Positions 32,131 to 33,431 of a stretch of DNA of 33,431 nt are shown here, one piece after another; position 1 is the first letter of the stretch; each line of letters opens with the position of its first letter. The notes below the pieces were generated by a model, which was not told where the DNA came from, did not search any database, and saw nothing but the letters and a program-made list of their open reading frames with translations. The DNA lies in assembly GCA_005772955.1 (NCBI GenBank), contig SXID01000256.1, forward strand, positions 1 to 33,431, written 5' to 3'. Made by a program: the position numbers and the translations under genes. This DNA comes from Planctomycetia bacterium (lineage in GTDB: Bacteria > Planctomycetota > Planctomycetia > Gemmatales > Gemmataceae).

Positions 32131-33431
32131 ATGATCTCGCGCTACCGCATTGCCCTCGGCTTGTTCGCCTTGGCGCTCGGCGTCAGTCTTCTCGTGCCCC
32201 CGTCCGCGCCGGACGTGTTCGCACAACCGAAAGGCAAGCAGAAGGACAAGGAGAAGGATCCCCCGCCGCCGAACTTCACCATGCCGGATAGCTGGGCGAA
32301 GTCCTTTACTTGGCGCAACATTGGACCCGCGAACATGGGCGGGCGCATCACCGCGATCTCCGTGTTCGAGGCCGACCCTTCCACCTATTACGTCGCCACC
32401 GCCAGCGGCGGGTTGCTGAAGACCACCAACAACGGTGTCACCTTCACCCACCAGTTCGACAAGGAAGCCACCGTTTCGATTGGCGACGTGTGCGTGGCCC
32501 CGTCGAACCGCGACATCGTGTGGGTCGGCACCGGCGAGAACAACCCGCGAAACTCCGTCTCGTTCGGCGACGGCGTGTACAAGTCCATCGATGGCGGCAA
32601 AAGCTGGAACAACATGGGCCTCAACAAGACGTTCCAGATCGGCAAGATTCTCATTCACCCGACGAATCCGGATACCGTTTACGTCGGCGCGCTCGGTCGG
32701 CTGTACGGCGCAAACCAGGAACGCGGGCTGTTCAAGACGACCGACGGCGGCAAGACGTGGGAAAAGGTCTTCTATCTCGACGACAACACGGGCGTCATCG
32801 ACGCGCGCCTGGACCCCTCGAACCCAGACGTGCTTTATGTCGCGATGTGGGAACGCCGGCGCGACGGGTACGACTCGTGGCCCGGCGGCGGCATCCCTGA
32901 CGGTTACGACTCCTACGACCCTGTGATGAAGTGGGGTAAGGGGGCCGGCATCTACAAGACCCTGAACGGCGGCAAGACGTTCAAGAAGCTGACCAACGGG
33001 CTGCCGACGAGCAACATGGGCCGCATCGGGCTGGACATCTACAAGAAAGACCCGAACGTGCTGTTCGCGGTGGTCGATTGCGAGAAGATCGGCATGGGCG
33101 AGCCAAAGAAGGGCGCGGTTGCGGCCAGCACCACGTACATGGGCTTAACCGGCGAAGACGCGGAAGGCGCCGGCGCAAAGATCACGCGCGTGGTGCCTGG
33201 TGGCCCTGCCGAGACCGCGGGGCTGAAGGTCGATGACGTGGTGAACAAAATGGGCGACAAGGCGGTGAAGACCTACGAGGAGATGCTCGCGGTCGCCGGT
33301 GCCGCGAAGCCGAACGACAAGGTGAAGTTGCAAGTGCTACGCGGCGACAAGGCCACCACAGTCGAGCTGACTTACGGCGAGCGCCCGGCCGGGAAGGGCG
33401 GGTTCGGCGGACCTGGGGGAGCATCGGCCAC
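32131..33431 (+). CDS. Secreted BNR/VPS10-like beta-propeller protein with PDZ domain (runs off the right edge)
   Basis: The frame from the ATG at 32131 is open to the window end (433 codons). A signal peptide (MISRYRIALGLFALALGVSLLVPPSAPDVFAQ) is followed by WRNIGPANMGGRITAISVFEADPSTYYVATASGGLLKTTNNGVTF. Repeats of the type GVYKSIDGGKSW, GLFKTTDGGKTW and GIYKTLNGGKTF alternate with I-x-P-x-N-x-D-x-x-Y-V strands, as in sortilin/VPS10 and BNR propellers. At about residues 345-420 a PDZ domain follows (AKITRVVPGGPAETAGLKVDDVVNKMGDKAVKTYEEMLAV). GGAG lies about 8 nt before the start. Propellers of this type are common in exported planctomycete proteins and often bind glycans or peptides; the C-terminal part is outside the window. 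Confidence 0.85.
   Translation, partial: MISRYRIALGLFALALGVSLLVPPSAPDVFAQPKGKQKDKEKDPPPPNFTMPDSWAKSFTWRNIGPANMGGRITAISVFEADPSTYYVATASGGLLKTTNNGVTFTHQFDKEATVSIGDVCVAPSNRDIVWVGTGENNPRNSVSFGDGVYKSIDGGKSWNNMGLNKTFQIGKILIHPTNPDTVYVGALGRLYGANQERGLFKTTDGGKTWEKVFYLDDNTGVIDARLDPSNPDVLYVAMWERRRDGYDSWPGGGIPDGYDSYDPVMKWGKGAGIYKTLNGGKTFKKLTNGLPTSNMGRIGLDIYKKDPNVLFAVVDCEKIGMGEPKKGAVAASTTYMGLTGEDAEGAGAKITRVVPGGPAETAGLKVDDVVNKMGDKAVKTYEEMLAVAGAAKPNDKVKLQVLRGDKATTVELTYGERPAGKGGFGGPGGASA

Overview
The window looks like chromosomal DNA of a Gemmata-like planctomycete (Planctomycetota, Gemmataceae). The grounds are high GC with GC-rich third codon positions, secreted DUF1501 / DUF1549-DUF1553 / PPC-domain proteins, an HDOD-Ser/Thr kinase fusion, a redoxin-cytochrome c-copper monooxygenase fusion, and two members of a paralogous family (SDRKLR...AVAC...RR / LRDIFGNPF / RGCWVVDLLL motifs) that I know from Gemmata-type genomes. 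No rRNA, tRNA, CRISPR array, insertion sequence or prophage is visible.

Layout. Positions 1-7208 are all minus strand: the start of rpiA, a broken member of the Gemmata paralog family with a leftover 3' tail of a second copy, a secreted prolyl oligopeptidase, a frameshifted response-regulator receiver gene with a small ORF behind it, an HDOD-kinase fusion, and a secreted protein interrupted by two compensating frameshifts. glgX (7352-9646, plus) follows. Positions 9765-17216 are minus strand and largely housekeeping: pheA, aroF, tpiA, secG, yicC, gmk, rpoZ and then the redoxin fusion, in transcription order. A divergent 445-bp region separates pheA from dnaK (17662-19617, plus), which is followed by a membrane-anchored planctomycete protein. 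Positions 20877-31210 (minus) hold a five-gene secretory cluster: BIG2/DUF1549/DUF1553, DUF1501, PPC-domain protein, DUF1549/DUF1553, DUF1501. The window ends with an intact member of the Gemmata paralog family and the 5' part of a secreted beta-propeller/PDZ protein, both on the plus strand.

How the genes fit together. pheA and aroF encode the first step of the shikimate pathway and the step toward phenylalanine. tpiA-secG and yicC-gmk-rpoZ are gene orders familiar from other bacteria. The 20.9-31.2 kb cluster encodes exported and heme-binding proteins of the planctomycete-specific secretome; its substrate is unknown.

The most unusual signal is not a protein. Long, near-perfect inverted repeats (hairpin arms up to 36 bp) sit 4-26 nt behind stop codons throughout the window, including every junction of the five-gene secretory cluster. 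Several share the terminus TTTAGCCGCGAC but have different, still self-complementary, cores. They resemble terminators without a clear T-tract, or a mobile palindrome family. The second notable theme is a run of small indels in short homopolymer or CG-repeat tracts that break three lineage-specific genes in the first 7.2 kb, while the large genes next to them are intact.
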